Source: Phycisphaeraceae bacterium (lineage in GTDB: Bacteria > Planctomycetota > Phycisphaerae > Phycisphaerales > UBA1924). Taken from it: a DNA stretch of 64,000 bases. Positions 23,772 to 32,050 of the stretch are shown piece after piece. A program made the translations under genes and the position numbers. A model generated the notes under the pieces. It searched no databases. It saw only the letters and a program-made list of their open reading frames with translations, and was not told the DNA's origin. The DNA lies in assembly GCA_019636555.1 (NCBI GenBank), contig JAHBXH010000001.1, forward strand, positions 2,700,928 through 2,764,927, given 5' to 3'. Within the stretch, counting starts at the first letter, position 1. The number at the start of each line of letters is the position of its first letter.

Positions 23772-25514
23772 ATGGCCCCGACGATTCAACTGCTGCCCGA
23801 CCTGCCTCCCGGCCCCGCGCGGTTCCGCGATCGCCCGAGTTGGACGACGCTCATCGGCGCGGGTCTTCGGACATACCTAACACCACGTGCTCGCAAACTC
23901 GCGGACACGCGATTTTGGCGATCGAACACTCATGCGATCCAGCGGAAGACTCTGCGCGATCTCCTCCGAACCGCAGCGCCCACGCGTTTCGGCCGGGAGA
24001 ACAAGTTTGCCGCGCTCGCAAGCACCGCCGACGCGGAGCTCATCGACGCCTATCGAAAGTCATTTCCGGTGCGCGACTGGTACTCGTTCAAAGATCAAAT
24101 CGCGCGCATGCGCGAAGGGGGCGAGCCAGATGTTCTCTGGCCCGGACTCGTGCGCGATTTCGCGCAGACCAGCGGCACGACCGCCGGTGATAAATTCATC
24201 CCGGTTTCAGCGGAGATGATGCGCTCCAACTTTCGTGCATCGCTCGATATCTTCGCGCATCTTGCAAATCAGAACGTCAAGCTCGCGAGCCTCCTCACCG
24301 GGAAATGTCTTTTCCTGGGCGGCTCGACCAACCTCGACACGAATTCGCACGGCATACGAACCGGCGACCTTTCGGGCCTTGTCACGCCGCTCATTCGCTG
24401 GCCGATCTCCAGTATCTATCTTCCGGGTCCCGAAGTCGCGCTCATGAGCCACTGGCCGAGCAAGATCGAGGCGATGGCGCTCCGCTGCATCAACGAAGAC
24501 GTTCGCATGATCTCCGGCATGCCGAGCTGGGCGATGGTGCTCGCCGAACGCCTGATCGAACTCGCTCGCGCCCGCGGTATCACCAGCCGCGTGCCCGGCG
24601 AAGACGGCGTGCCGATCACGACACTGCGACAGGTCTGGCCGAACCTCACGCTCTTTGTCCACGGCGGGGTGCGCTACCAGCCGTTCGATCCGCGTGTGCG
24701 CCAGGTCTACTCCGGTTCGCCCACCGGCGCCGACATCGCCCACCGCTTCGAGCTCTATCCGGCCTCCGAGGCGTTCATCGCGATGCAGGATGCACCGAAT
24801 CCGATCGGCGCACCCCCGGGCTCTTCGCATCCTTCGCTCCGCCTCAACGCCGACCTCGGCAATTACTTCGAGTTCGTGCCGATCGAAAGAATCAACGACC
24901 CGGATCCCGAAGCCTTCAGCGCCGATCAGGTTGAAAAAGGACAGCGCTACTGCGTCATTCTCACGACATGCGCCGGACTCTGGCGCTACAACATCGGCGA
25001 CGTCGTTGAGTTCGACGGTATCTGCGACGGACCAGATCGCCGCGGCGACGGACCCAGCCGGCTTCGGATCGTCGGTCGACATCGCCACTTCGTCAACGCT
25101 TTCGGCGAGAACCTCATTGTCGAGCACATCGAAACCGCCGTCGCGGAAGCAGCCCGTGCCGCGGATTTCCTGGTCGGCGAATTCACCGCAGCTCCGGTCT
25201 ATCCGAGCGGCCCGCGACGCGCGGGTCTCGAACTCGCGATCGAGATCGAGTCCAAGCCCGAAGCGTCCGGCGGTTCGCTCGAACGGTTCCGCGACGCGTT
25301 CGACGCGAGCCTCAAAAAGCAGAACGTCGATTACACGACCAAACGCACCGACGGCGTCGGCATGTCCCTCCCGACAATCACGCCACTGCGGCCCGGCGCG
25401 TTCCATCGCTGGCTCGAATCCCGCGGCAAGCTCGGCGGGCAGCACAAATGCCCCCGCTGCGCCAACTCCCGCGAGCTTCTCGAACAGATAGTGCAATTCT
25501 CGGGCGACCGGTAA
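23772..25514 (+). CDS. GH3 superfamily acyl-adenylate-forming protein
   Basis: The 580-aa protein belongs to the GH3 family, best known from plant auxin- and jasmonate-amido synthetases but common in bacteria with unknown roles. Visible family motifs are 'TLRDLLRTAAPTRFGREN' at the N-terminus, the ATP-binding 'FAQTSGTTAGDKFIPVS', 'ISGMPSWAMVLAERLIEL', 'YPASEAFIAMQ' and 'LTTCAGLWRYNIGDVVEF'. The C-terminal 'FGENLIVEHIETAV' and 'LGGQHKCPRCANSRELL' follow. These enzymes adenylate a carboxylate and may transfer it to an amino group. The preceding hydrolase gene may act on the same compound. No peptide carrier or polyketide gene is nearby. ATG 23772 begins just before the conserved part. Confidence 0.85.
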   Translation: MAPTIQLLPDLPPGPARFRDRPSWTTLIGAGLRTYLTPRARKLADTRFWRSNTHAIQRKTLRDLLRTAAPTRFGRENKFAALASTADAELIDAYRKSFPVRDWYSFKDQIARMREGGEPDVLWPGLVRDFAQTSGTTAGDKFIPVSAEMMRSNFRASLDIFAHLANQNVKLASLLTGKCLFLGGSTNLDTNSHGIRTGDLSGLVTPLIRWPISSIYLPGPEVALMSHWPSKIEAMALRCINEDVRMISGMPSWAMVLAERLIELARARGITSRVPGEDGVPITTLRQVWPNLTLFVHGGVRYQPFDPRVRQVYSGSPTGADIAHRFELYPASEAFIAMQDAPNPIGAPPGSSHPSLRLNADLGNYFEFVPIERINDPDPEAFSADQVEKGQRYCVILTTCAGLWRYNIGDVVEFDGICDGPDRRGDGPSRLRIVGRHRHFVNAFGENLIVEHIETAVAEAARAADFLVGEFTAAPVYPSGPRRAGLELAIEIESKPEASGGSLERFRDAFDASLKKQNVDYTTKRTDGVGMSLPTITPLRPGAFHRWLESRGKLGGQHKCPRCANSRELLEQIVQFSGDR

Positions 25515-25706
25515 TCCGGCAGAGCAGAGCCAAGTTCGAGCCCCGCCCGACCGGCATGATCGACTGAATCGATTGTGCGGGAACACGCCCCGGTTTCACA
25601 CCGCGCTATCAGAGCCCGCTTTCGCTTCTCTCGAATTCTGTGGCATGTTTCACCCTGAGCGATGGATTGCTCGCCAGAGCATCGCATTTCTCAGGGAGAG
25701 AGAGAT

Positions 25707-26444
25707 ATGAAGATTCGTCAGGCCGCAATCGGCTCCGCGATCGCTCTGATCGCCGCTTCGGCGACCAACGCCGCCCCGATGTACAACACGATTCAGACCG
25801 CGCCCTCCGGCGAGCAGAATGTTTCGAGCATCCTCGGCATCCTCTTCGGCGGCACGTGGAGCGCCGTCGGCGGCCCGGGCTCACTCAACCTCGGCAACGG
25901 CTCGATCACAGCCCAGCGAATCGCCGACGGAAACGTGGGCGGACCGATGAGCCTCACGGCCTCGGTAGGCTCCCTCAATACCTCGGACGGCCAGATCTGG
26001 TCCGGTTCGCAGGTCGCCTTCGAAGTCAAAGCCAAGTACGCAGGCGACAACTCCGTCTTCGGCTGGCGCGACGACACCAACGGCGGCGTCTTTTCTCAGG
26101 TCACCAACACCGGCAGCATCGGCAATAGTGGCGACTTCACCGTCAGCTCGAGCTTCCGTTGGGTGCTGCAGGACCTGACCACCGGCAAGGAATTCACCAG
26201 CCGCGTCAGCGACAACCTCGACGCGTCGGGCGGTGCTCACGGCCAGTTGGTCACGTACCGCCTCATCGGCGAGGGCTTTTCGACGCCCACCTGGGCGCTC
26301 TTCTGGGAAGACCGGATCTCTCCCGGCGCGGACTACGACTACAACGACTCGGTCATCGTGATTTCCGCGATGATCCCCGCGCCCGGCTCGTTCGCGACCG
26401 GCGCCATGGGTCTGCTTCTTGCCGCCCGCCGGCGTCGGCGATAA
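25707..26444 (+). CDS. PEP-CTERM-like secreted protein, 245 aa
   Basis: ATG 25707 follows a GGGAGAGAGAG ribosome site. A signal peptide (MKIRQAAIGSAIALIAASAT, cleavage near NA-AP) leads into a beta-rich extracellular domain containing '..ALFWEDRISPGADYDYND..SVIVIS', a pattern known from DUF4114-type domains of PEP-CTERM proteins. The C-terminus reads IPAPGSFATGAMGLLLAARR plus three more Arg residues. This is a Pro-x-Pro-like motif, a short hydrophobic helix and an Arg cluster, the recognition tail of exosortase/PEP-CTERM sorting. Calcium binding by the D-rich stretch is possible. The 192 bases upstream carry no gene. Confidence 0.8.
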   Translation: MKIRQAAIGSAIALIAASATNAAPMYNTIQTAPSGEQNVSSILGILFGGTWSAVGGPGSLNLGNGSITAQRIADGNVGGPMSLTASVGSLNTSDGQIWSGSQVAFEVKAKYAGDNSVFGWRDDTNGGVFSQVTNTGSIGNSGDFTVSSSFRWVLQDLTTGKEFTSRVSDNLDASGGAHGQLVTYRLIGEGFSTPTWALFWEDRISPGADYDYNDSVIVISAMIPAPGSFATGAMGLLLAARRRRR

Positions 26445-26581
26445 GTGTCCGGATCAGAGAGCCTTCCCCCGTCTCAGTTCTTTCCAATGCCCCGACCCCG
26501 GGCGGTGCGGACGAAGTTCCGCGCCGCCTCTTTTCATCGACGCGTGCGATCCGGCACACCCACAACGCGGCCGACGCCCAC

Positions 26582-26587
26582 TACACT
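26582..26587 (+). promoter_or_regulatory. nuoH: Putative -10 box for a leaderless transcript (nuoH)
   Basis: TACACT, 8 bases before the nuoH ATG at 26596. No ribosome site lies between them. Confidence 0.35.
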
Positions 26588-26595
26588 CTGGCCGC

Positions 26596-27936
26596 ATGCA
26601 CATCCCCGAGTTTCTGACATCGCAATTGCTCATCTCCGTGCTCGTGCTGCTCGTGGTCTTCCATGTCATTTTGGGCGGCGCCGGCATGTGCATCTATCTC
26701 GAGCGCAAGATCTCCGCGTACATCCAGGACCGCATCGGCCCCAACCGCGTGGGCTTTGACTTCGGTCTTCCGTTCCTCGCGTTTCTGAAGGGCATGTGGG
26801 GGCTTGGCCAATTCCTTGCCGACGGCCTCAAGCTCTTCCTGAAGGAAGACTACACCCCCGCGCGCGCCGACAAGATGCTCTTCGCTCTCGCGCCGGCGCT
26901 CGTCGTGATTCCCCCGCTCGTCACGTTCGCGATCATTCCGTGGGGCGGCGAATGGATGGCGCCCGCGCTGCCCGTTCCATTCTTCGGTTGGCTCCCCTCC
27001 ACCACCGTTCTCGTCGCGGGGGCCAACATCAGCGTCGGTCTCGTCTACGTCTTTGCCGCGGCATCCCTCGGCGTTTACGGCATCACGCTCGGCGGCTGGG
27101 CCGCGAACAACAAGTACTCGTTCTTCGGCGGCCTCCGCGCCACAGCGCAGATGATTTCGTACGAAATCCCGATGGGGCTTTCTCTGCTTGCGGTGCTCCT
27201 CACGGTCGGCAGCCTGATCCCCGAGCAGATCATCCGCTACCAGTTTCAGAATGGCTGGCTCATTCTCAGCCAGCCGATCGCCGCAGCACTCTTTTACATC
27301 ACCGCGCTCGCCGAGGGAAATCGCGCCCCGTTCGACAACGCAGAATGTGAGCAGGAACTCGTCGGCGGCTTCCACACCGAGTTTTCCTCGATGCGTTTCG
27401 CGCTCTACCCGCTCGCCGAATACGCGCACCTCATCACCGGGAGCGCGCTCTTTGCGATGATCTTCCTCGGCGGATATCACCTGCCGCTCGGTTTCCTCGG
27501 CCGCGATCACTGGTTTAGCCCTGAAAACACGACCACGATCGGCATGATCGCCAAGATCGCCGTCTTCGCGACCAAGACCTTCCTGCTCATTTGTTTCGGC
27601 ATGCTCATCCGGTGGACGATTCCCCGCCTGCGCTACGACCAGGTCATGACCTCGGCGTGGCAGGGCGCGATCCCGATTTCTCTGCTCGTGGTCATCGTCA
27701 CCAGCGTGATGGTCTACTTTGGCCAGACATCTCTGCTCGCCCTCCTCGGCGCAAACGTCGTCATGTTCTTTGTCATCCTGATCGCACTGCCGCTGATGCC
27801 GCGCACGGCGAGCAACGTCCGCATCCCGCTTTACGGTTCGCGCTACAGCCCGATGGAAGGCGAAACCGTAATTACCGGCCCGACGGATCCCACGGCGCGC
27901 GAAGATCGCCCGGTGCAAGCAGCCGCCGGGGCATAG
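26596..27936 (+). CDS. nuoH: NADH-quinone oxidoreductase subunit H
   Basis: The 446-aa multi-pass membrane protein carries NuoH signatures: 'YLERKISAYIQDRIGPNRVG', 'GLGQFLADGLKLFLKED', 'PLVTFAIIPWG', 'RATAQMISYEIPMGLSLL', 'ALAEGNRAPFDNAECEQELV', 'GGFHTEFSSMRFALYPLAEY' and 'IRWTIPRLRYDQVM'. It forms the quinone chamber and part of the proton path in complex I. It is somewhat longer than the usual 325-400 residues, with extra sequence in the C-terminal part. No other nuo gene is beside it: it sits between a PEP-CTERM gene and a dihydrouridine synthase, so the nuo genes must be split in this genome. ATG 26596 starts MHIPEFLTSQLLISVLVLLV. Confidence 0.95.
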   Translation: MHIPEFLTSQLLISVLVLLVVFHVILGGAGMCIYLERKISAYIQDRIGPNRVGFDFGLPFLAFLKGMWGLGQFLADGLKLFLKEDYTPARADKMLFALAPALVVIPPLVTFAIIPWGGEWMAPALPVPFFGWLPSTTVLVAGANISVGLVYVFAAASLGVYGITLGGWAANNKYSFFGGLRATAQMISYEIPMGLSLLAVLLTVGSLIPEQIIRYQFQNGWLILSQPIAAALFYITALAEGNRAPFDNAECEQELVGGFHTEFSSMRFALYPLAEYAHLITGSALFAMIFLGGYHLPLGFLGRDHWFSPENTTTIGMIAKIAVFATKTFLLICFGMLIRWTIPRLRYDQVMTSAWQGAIPISLLVVIVTSVMVYFGQTSLLALLGANVVMFFVILIALPLMPRTASNVRIPLYGSRYSPMEGETVITGPTDPTAREDRPVQAAAGA

Positions 27937-27968
27937 ACCCGCGTCACGCTCGCAACCGCTCGACCGAT

Positions 27969-27974
27969 TACGAT
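27969..27974 (+). promoter_or_regulatory. Putative -10 box for a leaderless transcript (dihydrouridine synthase)
   Basis: TACGAT, 5 bases before the GTG start at 27980, no ribosome site between. The same hexamer lies before the gene at 56679. Confidence 0.4.
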
Positions 27975-27979
27975 TCCCC

Positions 27980-29149
27980 GTGATCGGCGTTCCCATCCAA
28001 CTCGGCCCTTTGCGCCTCGCGAGCAATCTGCTCCTGGCGCCCATCGCCGGATACTGCGATCTTGCGTTCCGCACCATCGTGCGCGAATGGTCCACGCATC
28101 CGGCTGGAGTCGGCGCGGGCGTCGGGCTCGCGTGCACCGATCTCCTCAGCCCGCAGGGTCTTCTCCGCGGCACCGCTACGAGCCTCGATCTCGCCGCCAC
28201 CAACAACTTCGACAAACCCGTAGGAATGCAGCTCTACGGCAGCGATCCCGAGATCATGGCGCAGGGCGCGCGCTGGGCGGTCGAGCACGGCGCGACGCTC
28301 ATCGATATCAACATGGGCTGCCCGGTCGACAAGGTGACAAAGAAGGACGGGGGCAGCAAGCTCCTGACCGACCTGGCTCGAGCCGTCGCAATCGCAGCCC
28401 GAGTCGTCAAGGAACTTGAAGCATGCTCGCTTTCCACGGATGAATGGTTGCGTCGCCTCGGCAATTCTTCTCTTCAAGTGCCTAATGCCAAGTGCCCAGT
28501 GCCTCTTACGTGCAAGATCCGTCTTTGCTGGAGCGACGCTGACTATCACGCGGGCAACGCGTGCTCCCCCCATTTGGCCCGAATGCTCGCCGATGTCGGC
28601 GTCGTTGGCGTCACAGTGCATGGGCGCACAACCGAAATGAAGTTCTCCGGAGAGGTGCAGCTCGCCGGCATCGCGCGCGTCGTCGAATCAGTGAACGGGC
28701 GCATTCCGATCATCGGTAACGGCGATGTCGTTGAGCCCGAGCACGCGACGCGCATGATCCGCGAAACAGGCTGCGCCGGCGTCATGATCGGGCGCGGCGC
28801 TCTCAGCACGCCCTGGCTCTTCCGTGATGCCTGGGCGCTCCAGATTTCCGGTGCAATTCCTGAAGAGCCCTCCAAAGAAGAGATCATCGAAACCGTCCGC
28901 CGCTACCTGCAACTGATGGTCCAAACCCGGGGTGAGCACTACGCCATGGTCCAGATCCGGCGCCGAATGACCTGGTTCGCCAAGCGGCTTCACACCATCG
29001 ACGAGCGAGGCCGAATTGTCGGCGTTCGACCCCTGAAAGAGGCTGTCAGAATCGCTCAAAGCCCGCAGGAAGTCAACGACCGGCTGGATGAGTTTCTGGC
29101 TGGCGGGCTTCGGAGCAGGATGCCGGCGTCGGAGACAGCGGACGCGTAG
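27980..29149 (+). CDS. tRNA-dihydrouridine synthase (DusB-like)
   Basis: The 389-aa FMN enzyme reads LLAPIAGYCDLAFRTIVREW at the N-terminus (the family's 'APM.G.TD..FR'), 'PVGMQLYGSDPEIMAQGAR', 'IDINMGCPVDKVTKKDGGS' (catalytic-loop region), 'LTCKIRLCW', 'VGVTVHGRTTEMKFSGE', 'PIIGNGDV' and 'GAGVMIGRGAL'-like 'CAGVMIGRGALSTPWLF'. It reduces uridines in tRNA D-loops. The family's active-site Cys normally lies in 'GC' of 'NMGCP', present here. About 26 extra residues (SLSTDEWLRRLGNSSLQVPN..) interrupt the stretch before 'LTCKIRLCW' and end in a heptamer repeat. GTG 27980 is the start; TACGAT lies 5 bases upstream. Confidence 0.9.
   Translation: MIGVPIQLGPLRLASNLLLAPIAGYCDLAFRTIVREWSTHPAGVGAGVGLACTDLLSPQGLLRGTATSLDLAATNNFDKPVGMQLYGSDPEIMAQGARWAVEHGATLIDINMGCPVDKVTKKDGGSKLLTDLARAVAIAARVVKELEACSLSTDEWLRRLGNSSLQVPNAKCPVPLTCKIRLCWSDADYHAGNACSPHLARMLADVGVVGVTVHGRTTEMKFSGEVQLAGIARVVESVNGRIPIIGNGDVVEPEHATRMIRETGCAGVMIGRGALSTPWLFRDAWALQISGAIPEEPSKEEIIETVRRYLQLMVQTRGEHYAMVQIRRRMTWFAKRLHTIDERGRIVGVRPLKEAVRIAQSPQEVNDRLDEFLAGGLRSRMPASETADA
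28476..28503 (+). repeat. Four tandem heptamers (NARTGCC-like) inside the dihydrouridine synthase gene
   Basis: Units aagtgcc, taatgcc, aagtgcc and cagtgcc run end to end. Four heptamers are 28 bases; the whole insertion of about 78-84 bases keeps the reading frame. Confidence 0.8.
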
Positions 29150-29219
29150 CCGTCCGAAAATCATTCGACCGCCCCTCACAGATCGCAAACACGATCGCTA
29201 TGCTTTGTCCTGCTCAAAC

Positions 29220-29239
29220 TCGGTTCTTTTCTGAACCGA
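29220..29239 (+). terminator. Weak terminator-like hairpin after the dihydrouridine synthase gene
   Basis: TCGGTTC and GAACCGA form a 7-bp stem with loop TTTTCT, followed by only two T residues. It lies 70 bases after the stop and 50 before the DUF1573 gene. It could end the upstream transcript, but the missing T-run makes this weak. Confidence 0.25.
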
Positions 29240-29289
29240 TTGCCTCGCCTCGCCGCTGAATAAGACCAAAGCCTCGACGGGAGCTTCCT

Positions 29290-30438
29290 ATGCCTTTCAA
29301 TCGAATCATCGTTGCTGTTTCGGGCTTGAGCCTTGCCTGCACCGCGTGGGCGCAGCCCGCGGCAACTCCGCAAACAGCGCCTTCTTCCGAGTCACCCGCC
29401 GGGGATCGCCTTCCTCCAAGGCCCGGCCAACTCCCGCCTGCGGCACCGCAGCCCGTTGGTCCATGCGGCCGCTTCACTCCCGACGAGAAGAGCTTCAACT
29501 TCGGAAAGATTCTTTCCTCGAACTCCGTCGAGCACACGTTCAAGTTCAAGAACACCGGCGACGCGAACCTGATCATCACGAGCGCGTCCGGCTCTTGCCA
29601 TTGCACCGTGCCCCAACTCTCGAAAATGGAGTACGCGCCCGGCGAAACCGGCGAGATCCGCGTCATCTTCGACCCGAAGGGAAAAGCCGCCGGCCCGGTG
29701 ACCCAGCGCGTCACCGTCGTTTCGAACGATCCGACCGCGCCGACTGCGTCGCTTTCCATCGAAGCGGACGTGCAGCCCATCGTCACAATCGAGCCGCGCC
29801 TCGTGGCGTTCAACCAGGTCGCGAAGGGTGAATCGCGCACGGTCGATCTCGTCGTGACCGGCAGGATCGAGAATTTCGCCGTGACCGACATCAAGTTCGA
29901 TGGCCAGGGCGAAGAGATCACGACCGAAATCGGCAAGGCCGAACCCGCCGAAATGAATGGCGAGAAGTTCTACAGGATTCCCGTCAAAGTCATCTATCCG
30001 CCAGCAAAGAAGATCGAGCGATTCAACCGCAACATGATCGTGACGACCAACGACTCGCGCGAGAAGGAAATCCGCATTCCCGTTCTTGGCGAAGTCATCG
30101 GCGACATCGACACCAAGCCCCAGCGCGTGACGATGGGCCTGGTGGCTCGCTCGGCCGAGTTCAGCAACACGGCCACCATCGCCAGCCGCTCGAACAAGCC
30201 GTTCAAAATCAAGGGCATCAAGCAGATTGATGCGCCTCCGGGCCGCAACGATCCGCAACTGAAGTTTGATATTCAGCCCGCCAAAGCCGGCGCCGGCGGC
30301 GATTCCAACTCCTACACCATCGCCATCTCGGGCGAGGCCCCGAAGGACATGTACCGCGGCGTGATCGACTTCGATGTTCTCACCGACGTGCCCGGCGAAG
30401 AAGCCGTGCGCATGGGTGTCTACGTTGTCGTCCGCTGA
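29290..30438 (+). CDS. DUF1573 secreted protein, 382 aa
   Basis: A signal peptide (MPFNRIIVAVSGLSLACTAW, cleavage near WA-QP) and a Pro-rich linker lead into a DUF1573/Ig-like (ASPM-SPD-2-Hydin type) domain: '..KSFNFGKILSSNSVEHTFKF..', 'NTGDANLIITSASGSCHCTV'. The Cys pair 'SCHCT' is the DUF1573 hallmark. Further beta-sandwich repeats follow ('VTIEPRLVAFNQVAKGE', 'TMGLVARSAEFSNTATI'). The family is periplasmic and of unknown function, often found beside redox and DoxX-like proteins as here. It is the first gene of a three-gene operon, with a GGGAG ribosome site before ATG 29290. Confidence 0.85.
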   Translation: MPFNRIIVAVSGLSLACTAWAQPAATPQTAPSSESPAGDRLPPRPGQLPPAAPQPVGPCGRFTPDEKSFNFGKILSSNSVEHTFKFKNTGDANLIITSASGSCHCTVPQLSKMEYAPGETGEIRVIFDPKGKAAGPVTQRVTVVSNDPTAPTASLSIEADVQPIVTIEPRLVAFNQVAKGESRTVDLVVTGRIENFAVTDIKFDGQGEEITTEIGKAEPAEMNGEKFYRIPVKVIYPPAKKIERFNRNMIVTTNDSREKEIRIPVLGEVIGDIDTKPQRVTMGLVARSAEFSNTATIASRSNKPFKIKGIKQIDAPPGRNDPQLKFDIQPAKAGAGGDSNSYTIAISGEAPKDMYRGVIDFDVLTDVPGEEAVRMGVYVVVR

Positions 30439-30466
30439 TCAAGGTTCGCCGGCAAGGAGCGCCGCG

Positions 30467-31006
30467 ATGATCACCCTGCTCTGTCGCATCTTCGCGATCA
30501 TCGGTCTTGGTGTCACGATCGGTGCCGCAGACTCTTGGCTGCGCCCCGCCGTCATTTCGCTCAAGCCAAACGCAATCCCGGTTCCGGCACGAGGTACCGA
30601 GACGTCGGCGCCCATCAAGAGCGCTGAAGAACCGATCTCGCCGAGGGAAACCGCGCCAAGCGAATCCGATGAGATGATGATCGATGCAATGCGCGCCAAG
30701 GAGATGTTCGACTCCGGCGTCGTCTTCCTCGATGCCCGCATCGAAAGCGCGTACAAAGAAGAGCACGTCGCCCAGGCCTTCTGGCTCAATTCAAAGAACT
30801 TCGGCACGCCCGCCGCGGCAGACGCGATGAAAGTGCTTGACGCATCACAACCCGTCGTCATCTACTGCGACGGGGGCGATTGCGATGCTTCCAAGAACCT
30901 CGCCATCCTGCTCCAACAAGCGGGGTTCGCCAGGATCTACATCTTTGAAGCCGGCTTCCCGGATTGGAAGAAGCACGGCTTCCCGGTCGAGAGCACCAAA
31001 CCATGA
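30467..31006 (+). CDS. Rhodanese-like domain protein with N-terminal membrane anchor
   Basis: The 179-aa protein begins with a membrane helix or uncleaved signal (MITLLCRIFAIIGLGVTIGA). After a Pro/Ser-rich linker it carries a rhodanese domain from about residue 70: 'MFDSGVVFLDARIESAYKEE', 'VVIYCDGGDCDASKNLAILL' with the active-site Cys in the 'YC' loop, and 'IYIFEAGFPDWKKHGFP'. Rhodaneses carry sulfane sulfur on that Cys; here the domain would face the periplasm. AAGGAG precedes ATG 30467. Its TGA overlaps the next gene's ATG (ATGA), a tight translational link. Confidence 0.85.
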   Translation: MITLLCRIFAIIGLGVTIGAADSWLRPAVISLKPNAIPVPARGTETSAPIKSAEEPISPRETAPSESDEMMIDAMRAKEMFDSGVVFLDARIESAYKEEHVAQAFWLNSKNFGTPAAADAMKVLDASQPVVIYCDGGDCDASKNLAILLQQAGFARIYIFEAGFPDWKKHGFPVESTKP

Positions 31007-31539
31007 GCATCCTGAGCAAGCTGTTCCTGATGCTCTGCCGGTTCGCGGTCGCCGCGCTCTTCCTCTTTGCCGCGTACCAGAAACTCTTCGCGCCCGATTC
31101 AGGTCCGCAAAAGTTCGCTCTCGCAGTCCACAGCTTTAAAATCCTCCCCGACCACCTCGTCCTCCTCGCGACCGGTGTGATCCCCTGGCTCGAAGTCATC
31201 TGCGGCATTTTGCTCATCTGCGGCCTTTGGACCCGTGCCGCGGCAACGCTGCTCGCGCTCCTGCTCATCGGCTTCACTGCCGCCGTCATCTCCGTGCTGG
31301 CACGCGGGCTTCCCGTTTCGTGCGGCTGCTTCGGAAACCTCACCCTTCTCTGCTCGAAAGACGTGATGACCGGCTGCAAGGTCGCTGAAAACGCTTTGAT
31401 CCTGCTCCCAACGCTGCTCGTCGCCGTCTTCGGCGGCGGCTTCCTCGATTCTGACCGCCCGATGAGGCGAATCCGCTTCGATCCACCGGCCTCCCAGCCG
31501 ACCGCACCTCCTCCCGTGGCCTCGCCTTCCAAGGCCTGA
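31003..31539 (+). CDS. MauE/DoxX-family membrane protein
   Basis: The 178-aa protein has four membrane helices. The DoxX/MauE start is 'LCRFAVAALFLFAAYQKLF', followed by 'WLEVICGILLICGLWTRAAA' and, after helix three, the MauE-type Cys motif 'SCGCFGN', then 'VAENALILLPTLLVAVFGGG'. The C-terminus is a Pro/Ala-rich tail. MauE-like proteins support disulfide formation in partner proteins. It overlaps the rhodanese gene by four bases (ATGA) and completes the DUF1573-rhodanese-MauE unit. Confidence 0.82.
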   Translation: MSILSKLFLMLCRFAVAALFLFAAYQKLFAPDSGPQKFALAVHSFKILPDHLVLLATGVIPWLEVICGILLICGLWTRAAATLLALLLIGFTAAVISVLARGLPVSCGCFGNLTLLCSKDVMTGCKVAENALILLPTLLVAVFGGGFLDSDRPMRRIRFDPPASQPTAPPPVASPSKA

Positions 31540-31663
31540 ACGCCTAACATCCTGACCCTACCGGGCGCCCTGAAGGCCTCCGGTGGATCATGTCGCCCGG
31601 ACGGGAGCGTTCTCCTGAGACCCCGGGCCGAAGTCCACGACCAGGTCCACGACGGAGTGTTCC

Positions 31664-31912
31664 ATGAGCAAGTTCGCCAAGTTCAGCGCCGGCCCCCAGC
31701 CCAAGCCCAAGATCACCAAGACGACCCCCAAGGGCAATATCTTCATCGACTACAAGGACATCGAGAACCTGCGCCGCACCATGTCGCCCAACGGCAAGAT
31801 CTTCGCTCGCAAGCGCAATGGCACATCGGCCCAGGAGCAGCGCCTGCTCGCTCAGGCGATCAAGCGTGCCCGCTTTATGGCGCTCCTGCCGTACACCAGC
31901 GCGACGCTGTAA
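31664..31912 (+). CDS. rpsR: Ribosomal protein bS18
   Basis: The 82-aa basic protein contains the bS18 core: '..[20 protein letters not shown]..', '[20 protein letters not shown]' and '[13 protein letters not shown]'. It binds the 30S platform with bS6. It stands alone here; rpsF, ssb and rplI, the usual neighbours, are absent. GGAG lies before ATG 31664. An excellent terminator follows 33 bases after the stop. The 124-base region upstream has no other gene. Confidence 0.95.
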   Translation: MSKFAKFSAGPQPKPKITKTTPKGNIFIDYKDIENLRRTMSPNGKIFARKRNGTSAQEQRLLAQAIKRARFMALLPYTSATL

Positions 31913-31945
31913 GTAAGCGATCATCTTTCCATTTGTCAGCCACCG

Positions 31946-31970
31946 GCCGATCCGATTGGATCGGCTTTTT
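31946..31970 (+). terminator. Rho-independent terminator of rpsR
   Basis: GCCGATCC (31946-31953) and GGATCGGC (31958-31965) form a perfect 8-bp stem with loop GATT, followed directly by TTTTT (31966-31970). Confidence 0.9.
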
Positions 31971-32014
31971 CTTGCGCCCGCTCGCACGACATCCTCAACG
32001 CCCCCACCGCACCT

Positions 32015-32050
32015 CCCCACCTCCCCGCCTCCCCGCCTCCCCGCCTTCCC
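32015..32050 (-). repeat. Period-8 C-run/G-run tract upstream of the GAF gene
   Basis: Runs of four C at 32015-32018, 32023-32026, 32031-32034 and 32039-32042, then CCC at 32048-32050, mostly spaced by eight bases (unit CCTCCCCG). On the minus strand this is again a GGGGN4 octamer array like that in the mutase gene. It is followed up to 32177 by further short-period words (two TCTGAGA heptamers near 32106-32120). Confidence 0.8.

Noticed and set aside
3877..32050. Short repeats read as a CRISPR array
   Set aside because: The units are 7-8 bases with no spacers and no cas genes are present; these are tandem micro- or minisatellite tracts and inverted repeats.
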